A stretch of 64,000 nucleotides of DNA, taken from contig NZ_LMTJ01000002.1 of the NCBI RefSeq assembly GCF_001510715.1, positions 693,706 to 757,705 of the forward strand, read 5' to 3'. Below, piece after piece: positions 50,868-60,433 of this stretch. The notes below the pieces were generated by a model that did not search any database, was not told where the DNA came from, and worked only from the letters and a program-made list of their open reading frames with translations. The position numbers and the translations under genes are program-made. Numbering within the stretch: position 1 is the stretch's first letter; each line of letters begins with the position of its first letter. This stretch comes from Bacillus sp. FJAT-29814 (GTDB lineage Bacteria; Bacillota; Bacilli; Bacillales; Cytobacillaceae).

Positions 50868-51755
50868 ATGCATTTTGAACAACTTTTTTACTTTCAAACA
50901 GTAGCAAAACATAATAGTTTTACAAAAGCCTCCGAAGAATTAAACCTTTCACAGCCAGCGCTAAGTCGTTCTATTTTGCGGCTTGAAGAAGAAATCGGTG
51001 TCCCTTTACTTGAAAGAAAGAGCCGTGGGGTGGTTTTAAACCAATATGGGAAGGTTTTTCTCGAGTATGTAAACCAAGTATTATCAGAAATGAAAGATGC
51101 AAAACAAAAAATCCATGATATGGTGGATCCAAACCATGGGACCATTTCACTTGCTTTTATCCAAACACTTGGTTCGAGTTTTGTCCCTGATTTAATCAGT
51201 GATTTTCAAAAGGAATTTCCAAACATTCAATTTCAATTATCTCAGAATATTTCAAGCAAAATTTTAAAAGAAATACACGCCGCTAACATAGATATAGGCT
51301 TCTGTTCGCCGCTGGAACAGCATGAAGGTCTGTGTTCCGTTCCGGTTTTGTCCGAAGAATTATTCCTCATTGTTCCAGCATCCCACAGGTTGGCGGAAAA
51401 AGAGCGGATCAATTTAAGTGAAGTAGCTGATGAGCCATTTATTCTTTTCAAACCTCAAACAGCCTTACATGATTTAATAGAAAATCTCTGCCATGAGGCT
51501 GGATTCCACCCAAGAAAGGTTTTTGAAGGATATGAGGAGAGGACAGTTTCTGACTTAGTGGGTGCCAATTTTGGTGTTGCCATTGTCCCGCACATACCTA
51601 ACCTGGACAAAAGTAAAATCTCCATGATTCAGGTGCAATCACCAAAATGCTTTCGGGTCATCCAAATGGTATGGAGAAGAAATGGATATATGTCTCCTGC
51701 CGTAACAAACTTTAAGGAATTTGTGGAGAGGACGGGCTATAGAAATGACCAGTGA
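50868..51755 (+). CDS. LysR-family transcriptional regulator
   Basis: 295 residues from ATG 50868 (GAGGGGA site); longer in-frame extensions lack a ribosome site. Winged-helix domain about 1-60 (FTKASEELNLSQPALSRS) and a periplasmic-binding-like effector domain (about 90-290). It probably senses a small molecule and controls the divergent MFS gene. Confidence 0.9.
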   Translation: MHFEQLFYFQTVAKHNSFTKASEELNLSQPALSRSILRLEEEIGVPLLERKSRGVVLNQYGKVFLEYVNQVLSEMKDAKQKIHDMVDPNHGTISLAFIQTLGSSFVPDLISDFQKEFPNIQFQLSQNISSKILKEIHAANIDIGFCSPLEQHEGLCSVPVLSEELFLIVPASHRLAEKERINLSEVADEPFILFKPQTALHDLIENLCHEAGFHPRKVFEGYEERTVSDLVGANFGVAIVPHIPNLDKSKISMIQVQSPKCFRVIQMVWRRNGYMSPAVTNFKEFVERTGYRNDQ

Positions 51756-51802
51756 ATAAATAATAAACGAAAATCTTAGGTTTTTTCCTCTCTACTAGAC
51801 AT

Positions 51803-51831
51803 GTAAAAAAGCCCAGTCATGATATAACTGG
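51803..51831 (-). terminator. Terminator downstream of dus
   Basis: CCAGT (51813-51817) pairs with ACTGG (51827-51831); the reverse strand continues GCTTTTTT. Confidence 0.7.
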
Positions 51832-51840
51832 ACCATACGT

Positions 51841-51909
51841 TTATTCTTTAACTGCTTGCATCATCTCTAACTGGGCAGACAGTTTCGCTTTAACCTTGAA
51901 TGGGGACAC
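51841..51909 (-). CDS. Possible 22-residue peptide downstream of dus
   Basis: GTG 51909 starts the frame MSPFKVKAKLSAQLEMMQAVKE, with GGGGTGG at loose spacing inside the dus stop region. It precedes the terminator. It may be a remnant or a true small protein; the evidence is weak. Confidence 0.25.
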   Translation of the reverse strand: MSPFKVKAKLSAQLEMMQAVKE

Positions 51910-51911
51910 TT

Positions 51912-52892
51912 CTACTGTTCCACCCCATCAAAATTCTTAGACATAAAGTGATCAAGCATTTCGCGCACTTCATCTGTGGACTCTGTGTTCATTAATTGAT
52001 TTCTTAATTCACTCGCCCCACGAAACCCTTTGACATATATCTTGAAAAATCGATGAAGCGCCTTGAACGGACGCCGCGTTAAGGATGAATATTGATCATG
52101 GAGGTCCAGGTGCAACCTTAAGAGATCAAGTAATTCCTTACTGCTATGTTCTTTCGGTTCTGTTTCAAAGGCAAAGGGATTATGGAAAATTCCGCGCCCA
52201 ATCATCACCCCATCCACATCATATTGATGGGCGAGCTTCAGGCCAGTTTGACGGTCAGGAATATCCCCATTGATCGTCAAGAGTGTATCTGGTGCCACTT
52301 GGTCACGAAGTTTCTTAATCTCCGGGATCAGCTCCCAATGAGCAGGTACTTTGCTCATTTCCTCTCTTGTACGAAGATGAATGGAAAGGTTGGCAATGTC
52401 TTGTTTCAATATGTGTGTCAGCCAATCATGCCATTCATCTATATCCTTGTAACCAAGCCTTGTCTTTACGCTTACAGGCAATCCTCCAGCTTTTGCCGCT
52501 TGTATTAATTCTGCTGCCACTTCAGGCCGGCGGATTAGGCCGCACCCCTTCCCATGCCCTGCCACATTCGGTACCGGACAACCCATATTGATATCGATGC
52601 CCCGAAACCCAAGTTCCGCCATACCTATGCTCATTTGCCGAAAGTATTCAGGCTTGTCCCCCCAGATATGTGCGACAATGGGCTGTTCATCTTCGGTATA
52701 AGTCAAACGACCACGCACACTCTGAATCCCATTCGGATGACAATAACTCTCACTGTTGGTGAACTCGGTAAAAAACACATCCGGTCTAGCTGCCTCACTC
52801 ACAACATGACGAAAAACAACATCCGTCACATCTTCCATTGGTGCCAGTATAAAAAAAGGTCGTGGTAACTCACGCCAAAAATTATCTTTCAT
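51912..52892 (-). CDS. dus: tRNA-dihydrouridine synthase
   Basis: From ATG 52892 the protein has 326 residues (a TTG at 52904 adds four). The FMN TIM barrel shows [11 protein letters not shown] (N-terminus), [20 protein letters not shown] with catalytic Cys, VSVKTRLGY and [13 protein letters not shown], the Dus signature blocks. It reduces uridines in tRNA D-loops using NADPH. Sequence details resemble the DusC/Dus-like branch often duplicated in Bacillus. Single gene. Confidence 0.93.
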   Translation of the reverse strand: MKDNFWRELPRPFFILAPMEDVTDVVFRHVVSEAARPDVFFTEFTNSESYCHPNGIQSVRGRLTYTEDEQPIVAHIWGDKPEYFRQMSIGMAELGFRGIDINMGCPVPNVAGHGKGCGLIRRPEVAAELIQAAKAGGLPVSVKTRLGYKDIDEWHDWLTHILKQDIANLSIHLRTREEMSKVPAHWELIPEIKKLRDQVAPDTLLTINGDIPDRQTGLKLAHQYDVDGVMIGRGIFHNPFAFETEPKEHSSKELLDLLRLHLDLHDQYSSLTRRPFKALHRFFKIYVKGFRGASELRNQLMNTESTDEVREMLDHFMSKNFDGVEQ

Positions 52893-53057
52893 ATGGTAAC
52901 TCAAATCCTTTCATTATGGGATACATGGTCTACCTATTATCCCAAAACTCAAAACCAGATTATCCTTGGTTCTTTTACACTTATACCATGCCCAAGCACA
53001 TTTTATCAAACTGATTGCAAAATTCACCTGATAAATCCACCACAGATTTTGATATCC

Positions 53058-53129
53058 TGTTAATTAAGGTAAAGAGTTGAAATGACTAAGCATTGTGGTA
53101 TATAGTTTAATCAAATCCTTAATTAAGGG
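53058..53129 (+). promoter_or_regulatory. ArsR promoter with flanking TTAATTAAGG boxes
   Basis: TTGAAA (53077-53082), 18 bp, TATAGT (53101-53106). TTAATTAAGG occurs at 53060-53069 and again at 53120-53129 within the perfect palindrome CCTTAATTAAGG. The boxes flank the promoter and are candidate ArsR operators. Confidence 0.5.
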
Positions 53130-53138
53130 GTTGCTTAA

Positions 53139-53495
53139 TTGACTACAAAAGACACACTCAGCCTTATCTTTGCTGCGCTTGCCGATCCGACGCGCCGAGA
53201 TATCCTTACCAGGCTGTCACAGAGGGCAGCGACAGTCGGGGAGGTTGCCGAGCTTTTCGAGATAAGCGCACCCGCAATCTCCCAGCATCTCAAAGTGCTG
53301 GAGCGGGCAGGGCTGATCGAACGGACAGCGAACGCCCAGTGGCGGACCCTGACATTGCGCACTGAGCCTCTCGATGAGGTATCGGCCTGGGTCGAGAAGC
53401 ACCGCGGCGAGTGGAACCAGCGCTTCGACGCACTGGAAGAACACCTCAAGACCATGACCGCAAATGAAGAACTGTTTACTAAAAAGGAGGAATAA
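53139..53495 (+). CDS. ArsR-family regulator (GC-rich, likely acquired)
   Basis: 118 residues from TTG 53139 (AAGGGG eight bases upstream). Winged HTH: FAALADPTRRDILTRLS then ISAPAISQHLKVLERAGLIE. No CxC metal site, so it belongs to the non-metal type often paired with SRPBCC proteins. The coding DNA is GC-rich: 38 of 60 bases in 53281-53340, against 26 of 60 in a typical neighbour stretch (48541-48600). The codon style is actinobacterial, which points to horizontal transfer. The stop overlaps the next ATG by one base. Confidence 0.9.
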   Translation: MTTKDTLSLIFAALADPTRRDILTRLSQRAATVGEVAELFEISAPAISQHLKVLERAGLIERTANAQWRTLTLRTEPLDEVSAWVEKHRGEWNQRFDALEEHLKTMTANEELFTKKEE

Positions 53496-53944
53496 TGAAC
53501 ATGTCAACATCACCACCGGAGTTCACCATCTCCCGCACCCTGAACGCCCGCCGCGAACTCATATGGCGCGCCTGGACCGAGGAAAGGGAACTAGCCCACT
53601 GGTTACCTTCGACACCCCTAGAATCCATCTCCTTCGATGTCCGCAAAGGCGGACTCTACCGCTACACAATGGTCAACATCGAGACTGGCGAGGAATTCCC
53701 GACAGGAGGCGTGTTCCTCGACGTAGTACCTTTCGAACGGCTTGTCTTCACCTGGGGTTACCCCGATGCGCCCATCGAGGACTCCCCTGTCGTGACCCTA
53801 ACCCTCACTGAACACGGTGACCGCACCGAGATGAACTTCCATCTGCGCGGATTCGCCGGACATCCTGGTGATCAGTACGTGTACGACGGCTGGTCCGATG
53901 CGCTCGACACCCTGACGACACACCTGAGCGACCAGAAGCAGTAG
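53495..53944 (+). CDS. SRPBCC / AHSA1-like protein (GC-rich, likely acquired)
   Basis: 149 residues in the START/Bet v1-like fold: FTISRTLNARRELIWRAWTE, LESISFDVRKGGLYRY, FLDVVPFERLVFTWGY and HGDRTEMNFHLRGF. Relatives bind hydrophobic ligands in a deep cavity. It is co-translated with the ArsR gene (ribosome site AAGGAGG within that gene). The GC-rich codons match its partner. A weak hairpin, GGACCC/GGGTCC, follows at 53966-53982. Confidence 0.88.
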   Translation: MNMSTSPPEFTISRTLNARRELIWRAWTEERELAHWLPSTPLESISFDVRKGGLYRYTMVNIETGEEFPTGGVFLDVVPFERLVFTWGYPDAPIEDSPVVTLTLTEHGDRTEMNFHLRGFAGHPGDQYVYDGWSDALDTLTTHLSDQKQ

Positions 53945-53987
53945 ACGGTGAGTAAGAACAGAGAAGGACCCTTTATGGGTCCCTCTC

Positions 53988-54206
53988 ATCGTCGAACAGA
54001 TTATCTGCAAAGGCTGTGGATTGCAAAATGCTAACGGCGTCAGTGGCCAAGTCCAGCCGGTGCCCGCCACTGAGGATGCAACGTCCATTCCCTCCTCATC
54101 AGCTTCGGCATCCGTTGTCCAACCGGGAGGAGGGACGGCCTCCCATCATAATCCAAACCTGCTACATTATTTCCGTTTTAAACGCATGCCTTTTAATAAG
54201 GTGATA
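53988..54206 (+). pseudogene. Possible remnant of a zinc-ribbon protein
   Basis: One frame from about 53988 reads IVEQIICKGCGLQ, then a Ser/Pro/Gly-rich tail, with no start codon. CKGC resembles the first knuckle of a zinc ribbon. Probably a truncated gene left by the insertion of the GC-rich pair, but the evidence is thin. Confidence 0.25.
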
Positions 54207-54568
54207 TGATCCGAAATGAGAAATCGCTCGTACGCTTCACTATTAACAGCGTAAATTGCTAGTTTTCCTTCATCGTCATAGTGCATCCCCCACCCATATT
54301 TCTTTACCAATGGAGAAGCTCTAAAACACGCTTTAGGCTTTTTGAAAAATTCTTCTCGTATTTCATCTCGTTGATCAGATATAATTTCGTTTTTAATTAA
54401 ATAGGTTTGAAATTGCACATCTTCCTGAGTATATTTGTAAGCGCTATTACTGATTAAGTCATATTCAATTGAAGCTATAGTCGGCTTGTTATTTCTTGGA
54501 AGAGGTATAATAGCTGAATGAACTCCGGAATCCTCCGAAATTGTAATAAAAGTATTCTTATAACTCAT
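54167..54568 (-). CDS. DUF6157-like protein
   Basis: 133 residues. The N-terminus, MSYKNTFITISEDS, and the block CFRASPLVKKYGWGMHYDDE recall the DUF6157 family, whose role is unknown. It is soluble with no signal peptide. Single gene in host-like, AT-rich codon use, in contrast to the GC-rich pair beside it. Confidence 0.65.
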   Translation of the reverse strand: MSYKNTFITISEDSGVHSAIIPLPRNNKPTIASIEYDLISNSAYKYTQEDVQFQTYLIKNEIISDQRDEIREEFFKKPKACFRASPLVKKYGWGMHYDDEGKLAIYAVNSEAYERFLISDHITLLKGMRLKRK

Positions 54569-54680
54569 ACATTACACAACTCCTTTCTAAAACCATTTCC
54601 TTTCGTTCCGCAATGTAGGTCTGCCTCTACTAAAGAAGGAAACTTCCTGACAGAAGAAGAACAATTGAAATAAGAATTTA

Positions 54681-55823
54681 TCACCTATCCCAATTCCAAA
54701 AACTGACCTCATCCACTCTTAATTCTCCAACCCATGGTTCTTCCCGCAGCTTCAAGATTTCCTTTGTAGGTCCTGTTATAACAACGCCATAATGCTTAAT
54801 GCCATTCCTTTCAAGGAAATCAATTCGTTTTGAAAGGTCTAGTTTCCCAAGGTAAAGGTTGTTCGCTTTCCGTTCATGATCTTTTAAAAAGGATAAAGTT
54901 TTCAGGAATTGTTTGTGGAGAACCTTTTGGTCACCCACATGATATTCAGGAGAAGAATGTCCCTCTGAGATGATCCTGCTGCCGAAAAGCCCTTTCTTAA
55001 CCTCTCTGGAATCTAGAATCATATCATCGTCATGCCAAATTGGAAAGCTCGGAAAACCAATAGGTTCAAAAATAGATCTCTCATTCTTTCCCTCGAAACC
55101 AGTGTCAACAGCTAACCAAATTAAATCCATTTCTTTTCCTTCGAATAGTTGAAAAACTTTCCCGGTTTCGAATAACTCAGTAAAAGATAAATAGGCTGAA
55201 ACGACAGTTCCTTCGGGAAGCTTCTCCAATCTATTCCAATCCGATATATTCTGATTCTCAACACCAGGATATAAAAAGGCCGGTTGATTCCCCGATACCT
55301 TTCCAAAGTATTCCCTTTCCGGATTAGCCATCATTGAAAAAAGAAACTTCGTTTTTAATTCCCCAACCTTTACCGTCTCATCCCCAACTTTTTTGTTTAA
55401 ATTCCTCACTGCTTCCAAACTAAAATATGGATTTGAATTCGTACTTGTTCCACCCAAATATCCATAAGGGTCCGTTACGGTCAGTGTTTGATTAATTATG
55501 TTCCTAAAAACATCTACCCGGTCCGGTGTCCCCCATGAATAGTAAACAGCAGTGAGTATGGATGAAACAAAGGTAAATACAAGAACCACTCCAAGAGCAA
55601 AAAAGGCAGTTTGCAGTCTCGCTTTCCATTTACTTCGTTTTAATATTTTTTGTTGTCTTTTTTCATTAATATTAAAATCTTTCATCTGCTCTGTGTTATT
55701 TTCCTCAAGAAACTCCTGATATTTTTCTAGTTTTTCCAATTCCTTTTCGAAATCTTCTAATTCGCTATCCGATAGTTCCCCTTTTTCGTATGCTTCCAGT
55801 TTTCTTTTAAATTCATTGCTCAC
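54681..55823 (-). CDS. Anti-sigma factor, YhdL-like
   Basis: 380 residues. The N-terminal cytoplasmic part (FKRKLEAYEKGELSDSELED, about 5-24) resembles the sigma-binding segment of YhdL-type anti-sigma-M proteins. One membrane helix is at about 74-94 (FFALGVVLVFTFVSSIL), then an extracellular domain. It overlaps the sigma gene by four bases (ATGA), so the two are translated together. The expected third partner, YhdK, is not seen nearby. Confidence 0.8.
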   Translation of the reverse strand: MSNEFKRKLEAYEKGELSDSELEDFEKELEKLEKYQEFLEENNTEQMKDFNINEKRQQKILKRSKWKARLQTAFFALGVVLVFTFVSSILTAVYYSWGTPDRVDVFRNIINQTLTVTDPYGYLGGTSTNSNPYFSLEAVRNLNKKVGDETVKVGELKTKFLFSMMANPEREYFGKVSGNQPAFLYPGVENQNISDWNRLEKLPEGTVVSAYLSFTELFETGKVFQLFEGKEMDLIWLAVDTGFEGKNERSIFEPIGFPSFPIWHDDDMILDSREVKKGLFGSRIISEGHSSPEYHVGDQKVLHKQFLKTLSFLKDHERKANNLYLGKLDLSKRIDFLERNGIKHYGVVITGPTKEILKLREEPWVGELRVDEVSFWNWDR

Positions 55824-56314
55824 TTTTCTCCACCCTTCCCGCGTCTTATCGCCTGTCTGCCACGGAATAATAATACTTTAAAATGAGTTTGCTTCACGTT
55901 CATCACATGTGCTGCCTCAGTGTATGATAAGCCGTGAAAATCATGTAAAAGCACCGCAAATTTGTGTTTTTCCGGTAAGTCTTTTAACATGTTGATAATT
56001 TCCTGAACTTCTTCTTGTATGACAATCGTATCTGCTGGTGCTTTCCTTTTATCAAAAAAGGATAAGAAAAAGCTTTGTTCCTTTATCACCGTTCTTTTAT
56101 GCTTGCGATAATGATCAATAAATGCATGATGCGCGACTGTGAATAACCATGTTTTTACCCTTTCCCCGCTGTAATCCTCAATGTAAAGATAGGCACGGAG
56201 AAAAGTTTCTTGAACTAGGTCCTCGGCCAAATGGTGGTCATGACAAAGAGAAAGGAGAAAGCGATAAATTTCATGGAAATAGATATTATAAATGTCATCA
56301 AGATTCTCTTCCAT
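55820..56314 (-). CDS. sigM: SigM-like ECF sigma factor
   Basis: 164 residues. Region 2: IYRFLLSLCHDHHLAEDLVQ, ETFLRAYLYI and KTWLFTVAHHAFIDHYRKHK. Region 4: LSYTEAAHVMNVKQTHFKVL and LFRGRQAIRR. The YRFLLS...HLAEDLVQETFLRAY segment closely tracks B. subtilis SigM, which responds to cell-wall stress. Start ATG with AAGGGAGGAG. The next gene is its membrane anti-sigma factor. Confidence 0.85.
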   Translation of the reverse strand: MEENLDDIYNIYFHEIYRFLLSLCHDHHLAEDLVQETFLRAYLYIEDYSGERVKTWLFTVAHHAFIDHYRKHKRTVIKEQSFFLSFFDKRKAPADTIVIQEEVQEIINMLKDLPEKHKFAVLLHDFHGLSYTEAAHVMNVKQTHFKVLLFRGRQAIRRGKGGEK

Positions 56315-56591
56315 CTGCTCCTCCCTTCCCTAATAAAACGAATGGACATAAAAAAAGTAACAATATATTTGTAAATTTATCAAATCTTTACAACAGCTAC
56401 GATTCCAACCTGAAAATTTTTCGGGCAAATCCCATTTCATGTGTCATAACCACCTTCGTCATACAAGGAAATCAAATGCAAGGAATTTATGCCACAATCT
56501 AGTTTTTCAATATTTCAAACTTGTTTAGCAAAAAATGTTAAGAACGAATACATGTTTGCTGTTATAGTGGATGTAGGGTAGGTGAACGGGA

Positions 56592-57485
56592 ATGGATTAT
56601 TTCGTTTGTATACAACGAACGCTTGTTTACATTGAAGAAAACCTGCAAGAACAAATAACTCTAGAGAAACTAGCCGAAATTGCTTGCTTTTCTCCTTTTC
56701 ATTATCATCGTGTTTTCCAGGCTATAGTCGGAGAATCGGTGATGGATTATGTAAGAAAAAGAAGGCTAACCTATGCAGCAGAACAATTATTCTATACAAA
56801 TGAAAAGTTGATTAACATTGCGATTGATGCTGGTTTTCAATACCAAGAATCTTTCAACCGAGCGTTCAAAAAGCATTATGGCATTTCACCGAGGCAATAT
56901 CGCCATGCAAAGAGAATATCCGGACCCTTACGTGGAAAAGCCTATCTGAATACAAATCTCATTTCAGGAGGACATAAAATGGAACCAAAATTAGTCACGA
57001 AACCTGCTTTTCACATCATTGGATACGAACTAAAAACAAAGAATGAATACGGTCAGAATAATAAAGACATTCCTGAATTTTGGCAGCAGTACATGAGAAA
57101 TGGCCTGGGCTGTAACATTCCAAATCCGATTCATCAAAATGTGGAGCTCGGCATTTGTACTGATTTTAACCCTGAAACAGGCGAGTTCGTGTACATCATT
57201 GGAATGGAGGTAGAGGAAGGAGCTCAAGCGCCAGAAGGAATGGTGTACAGAAGCTTCCCGGAGCTGGAATATGCGGTGTTCACTACACCAAAGTCAGATG
57301 AAGGATCGTTTGTCCCATCCATTCAGTCCACATGGAAATATATTTTTACAGAATGGTTCCCACAATCGGGTTATGAACATCATGGATCCATTGAATTTGA
57401 ATTGTATGATGAAAGATGCTACGGTTCAGAGAACAAAGTAATGGACATCTACATCCCTGTAAAAAAACAGACCGTAAAGGCATAA
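56592..57485 (+). CDS. AraC-family regulator with GyrI-like ligand domain
   Basis: 297 residues. N-terminal AraC DNA-binding domain (about 5-105: LAEIACFSPFHYHRVFQA, FNRAFKKHYGISPRQYR) and a C-terminal effector-binding domain of the GyrI type (about 130-295). This is the Rob/SoxS-like layout with a drug-binding sensor, related to BltR/BmrR logic. Target genes are not evident. Start ATG. Confidence 0.88.
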   Translation: MDYFVCIQRTLVYIEENLQEQITLEKLAEIACFSPFHYHRVFQAIVGESVMDYVRKRRLTYAAEQLFYTNEKLINIAIDAGFQYQESFNRAFKKHYGISPRQYRHAKRISGPLRGKAYLNTNLISGGHKMEPKLVTKPAFHIIGYELKTKNEYGQNNKDIPEFWQQYMRNGLGCNIPNPIHQNVELGICTDFNPETGEFVYIIGMEVEEGAQAPEGMVYRSFPELEYAVFTTPKSDEGSFVPSIQSTWKYIFTEWFPQSGYEHHGSIEFELYDERCYGSENKVMDIYIPVKKQTVKA

Positions 57486-57556
57486 AAAAAGTGCCTGGTG
57501 TCACTACCCATATATCCATAAATTACGGGTAGTGACAATGGCATTTTCTATTTTTT
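57484..57556. repeat. Family A repeat between convergent genes
   Basis: GTCACTACCC (57500-57509) pairs with GGGTAGTGAC (57527-57536), with an outer AAAGTGCC/GGCATTTT stem. Probably also ends the AraC gene. Confidence 0.7.
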
Positions 57557-57633
57557 ATATAAGGAATACGCAACTATGGCCCTTTGCTACCGTCGTAGTC
57601 CAAACTTGTTATATTAAACCCCGAACTGCTCTT

Positions 57634-59982
57634 CTATTTCTTTTTCACCATTATAGTTGATGACGTAACTGTGGAGTTTCCTGCGTTGTCAAACGTTTTA
57701 TATGTGATCGTATAGATTCGGTCCGAACCACTTAATTCATTCCTCAAATAAAACTCGGTATCCGCCGTTCCATATTCCGCTCCTTGAATATCCGGCTCAG
57801 GAATTTTGTTGCCCTTCACGACATCGGGTTGGCTGCTTGTGATGGACACAAGCTCAAACGAAGCAATACCTGATAATGCGTCCCTGGCATCCACAGTAGC
57901 CTTCACATTTATAAGCTTGCCGTTGCCCCCAATGATGACAGACGGATTGAACGTTACATTCAACAATGGCTTGGTTTTATCGATTTTCACTTGAACTGTC
58001 TTTATAGCTTCCGTATTGCCTGCATGATCGACACTACGGTATTCTAGTGTATTGATTCCTTCAGTTTTTACAATAATGCTGCCTGTGTACGTTGCCCATG
58101 CACCGCCATTTAGCCTGTATTCGGTCTTTGCTACACCTGAAACGGAATCAGCAGCAGTCAGGCTTACTTCTACATCACTGTTGCGCCAGCCAGTTCCTAG
58201 TGTAGGAGTGGTAGTGGTGGGAGCGGTTTTATCGATTACGAACTCCACTCTTTTTACATCTTCAACATTGCCTGCCAGATCAACACTGCGATATTCCACA
58301 GTGTTTCTACCTTCCGTTCGTACATACGTTGGAGCCTGATAAGTGACCCAATTTCCTCCATTCACTCTGTACTCTGTCCGCGCTATACCAGACGTTCCAT
58401 CTTGCGCAAGAAAGGAAAGTGGCACATCTACTTTTACTGGATACGAAGGAATATCCCCGATTGCTGTCTCCGGTTTTTGTGTATCGATTTTGATGGTTCT
58501 GGCCAGTACATCCTCTTCATTGCCGGCTTTATCAATACTCTTATATTCAACGACAGTTGTGCCGTCAGCAGACAGACTGAATGGCTCAGCGTATGGCTGC
58601 CATTCCCCGCCATTAATCCGGTAAAGTGTTTTTTCGATTCCTGTATCATTGTCGGCAGCAGTGAGTGCAACGGTCACGCTGGAATTATACCAGTCATTCG
58701 TTCCAGTTTGGCCCTGGACATTCATCGTTGTCACAGGTTTAGTGGTATCCTGTGTATTCACAAGGATATTGTATTGGGATAGGTCCCTATGTTCAAAAGT
58801 TCGGCCTTTGGACTCTTCCTTGCTATTATAGTAGCTATAAAAATTGCCCTTTTTATCCACAACCTCAATAGAATAGAGCGGCCAGGTGCCTGCTGGATCA
58901 TCGGGGCTTGTCCCAAAATTCCCTTCGTATTTTAAATTCGCGGCATTATAGGTTAACTCTACATCTCGGTAAACATAGCCAACAGGCGCTTTATAAGAAA
59001 CATAGACATGGTCAACTCCCGAAAGGTCGTCAAAAATGTCTGCCGACAGCTTTACCTGTTCGCCCTGCATGATGGCTGTTTTTGAAACTGAAAACCCGTT
59101 TAAGGCCGGCGGGGTAATGTCTCCTACAGTTCCATACACTTCAATATTATAAGCGCTTAAATCCGTTACTTCGTAGTACCCTCCTTGATACGGCGTCTCC
59201 CCATTTCGATAGTAATAATGGTTATAAAGCTTATCCCCCATTTGGATCGTGCCAATCGACCATTCTCCTGGTACATCATACGGATCGGCATAAAAGGTGC
59301 CTTCATATTTTCCTGTTTCTTGGTTATAGCTCAACTCAAGACCTTTTCCAGCTTCACTATCTCGATTAGGCGGCACAAAACTTACGTGTACATATTCAAC
59401 TCCGGAACCTTCTTCAATAATATCGGCTGAAAGAGTAATCGATTCTCCTCCAGCAGCCCTTGTTGAGGAGAGGGATAATTCACCGAGCCTCGGTGCTGTA
59501 TCATCGATTAAAGTACCATACACTTCAATATTGTATTGTGATAGATTCCTATATTCATAGGTTGATCCCTGATATGGTGTCTCTCTGTTATAAATACTAT
59601 ATTTGTTCCCCTGCTTGTCCCTCAAATAAATGGATGATAGTTTCCACACGCCTGCCCCATCATAGGTGGATACATCGAAGGAACCCTCATATTTTGACGT
59701 TTCAGGGTTGAAAGTTAGATAAACTGTCTTTGAATAACCGGTTGGACCACTATAATAGGCATAGGCAACATCCACCCCTGATTCCTCTTCAATCAATTCT
59801 GCACTAAGCGTTACGGATTCGCCTACCGTAACATTTGTTCCTGATAACGAAAGACTAGAAAGCTTTGGCGGCGTCAAATCACCCGCTGCCATTCCTTTGG
59901 ACACCGGAGTTAATAATGAAAATAGTAGAATCAGCGTTGCCAACTTTGCGAGCAAATTTCTCCTTTTTCTTAGTAAAATCAA
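57634..59982 (-). CDS. Secreted repeat protein with OmpL47-type and Ig-like modules
   Basis: 782 residues from TTG 59982. Signal peptide about 1-33 (ending KGMAA). Three repeats of about 125 residues (about 35-410) each begin PPxLxxLSLS-like and end in SQYNIEVYG or similar. About three 85-residue modules follow (about 425-690) with YRINGGEWQPY, YRVNGGNWVTY and YRLNGGAWATY, the OmpL47-type beta-domain found in surface enzymes. A final Ig-like segment ends at VKKK. No anchor motif was recognised, so it is probably released or held loosely. Possibly an adhesin or a matrix protein. Confidence 0.8.
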   Translation of the reverse strand: MILLRKRRNLLAKLATLILLFSLLTPVSKGMAAGDLTPPKLSSLSLSGTNVTVGESVTLSAELIEEESGVDVAYAYYSGPTGYSKTVYLTFNPETSKYEGSFDVSTYDGAGVWKLSSIYLRDKQGNKYSIYNRETPYQGSTYEYRNLSQYNIEVYGTLIDDTAPRLGELSLSSTRAAGGESITLSADIIEEGSGVEYVHVSFVPPNRDSEAGKGLELSYNQETGKYEGTFYADPYDVPGEWSIGTIQMGDKLYNHYYYRNGETPYQGGYYEVTDLSAYNIEVYGTVGDITPPALNGFSVSKTAIMQGEQVKLSADIFDDLSGVDHVYVSYKAPVGYVYRDVELTYNAANLKYEGNFGTSPDDPAGTWPLYSIEVVDKKGNFYSYYNSKEESKGRTFEHRDLSQYNILVNTQDTTKPVTTMNVQGQTGTNDWYNSSVTVALTAADNDTGIEKTLYRINGGEWQPYAEPFSLSADGTTVVEYKSIDKAGNEEDVLARTIKIDTQKPETAIGDIPSYPVKVDVPLSFLAQDGTSGIARTEYRVNGGNWVTYQAPTYVRTEGRNTVEYRSVDLAGNVEDVKRVEFVIDKTAPTTTTPTLGTGWRNSDVEVSLTAADSVSGVAKTEYRLNGGAWATYTGSIIVKTEGINTLEYRSVDHAGNTEAIKTVQVKIDKTKPLLNVTFNPSVIIGGNGKLINVKATVDARDALSGIASFELVSITSSQPDVVKGNKIPEPDIQGAEYGTADTEFYLRNELSGSDRIYTITYKTFDNAGNSTVTSSTIMVKKK

Positions 59983-60433
59983 TTCTCTCCCACTCCCATT
60001 TGAAAATTATGTACGCCTTAATTTTACCTTATTTATCCAGTTTTAGTATATATAAAGATCTTTATATTTTAAAAAATGTTCTCAACTAAGAATAAATCAA
60101 TTTGCTGCACTACTTTAGTATTAGAACCTTATCTAAGAATCGGAAGGAAAGACTCTACGTGAACAGGTTCACCTTCTTTCTGAACTGGCAGTCACGTAGA
60201 ACCTCCCTACTTAACCAAATGGTGAATTAAAGTTCGAAGGAAATTACCGATTCGGTGTTTGTCTAACATTTACGGAATGGGATTAAGCAGGAAATATCCT
60301 TCAACAAAAAAGTACACCAACAGAAAACGATTTAGCCCTGATAACCCGATTCTCAGAGCGTGCTGCGAAATCGGTTTGATGGTCAAACACCCGAACATGA
60401 TTAATCATTTCGGGCAGTGACCTTCACTTTCGG
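59983..60433. other. Intergenic region, possible decayed coding fragment
   Basis: Holds an inverted pair CTACGTGA / TCACGTAG around 60153-60200 and, near 60306-60380, a short frame (STPTENDLALITRFSERAAK) that looks like a decayed gene piece. No start or stop context supports a gene. Confidence 0.35.
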
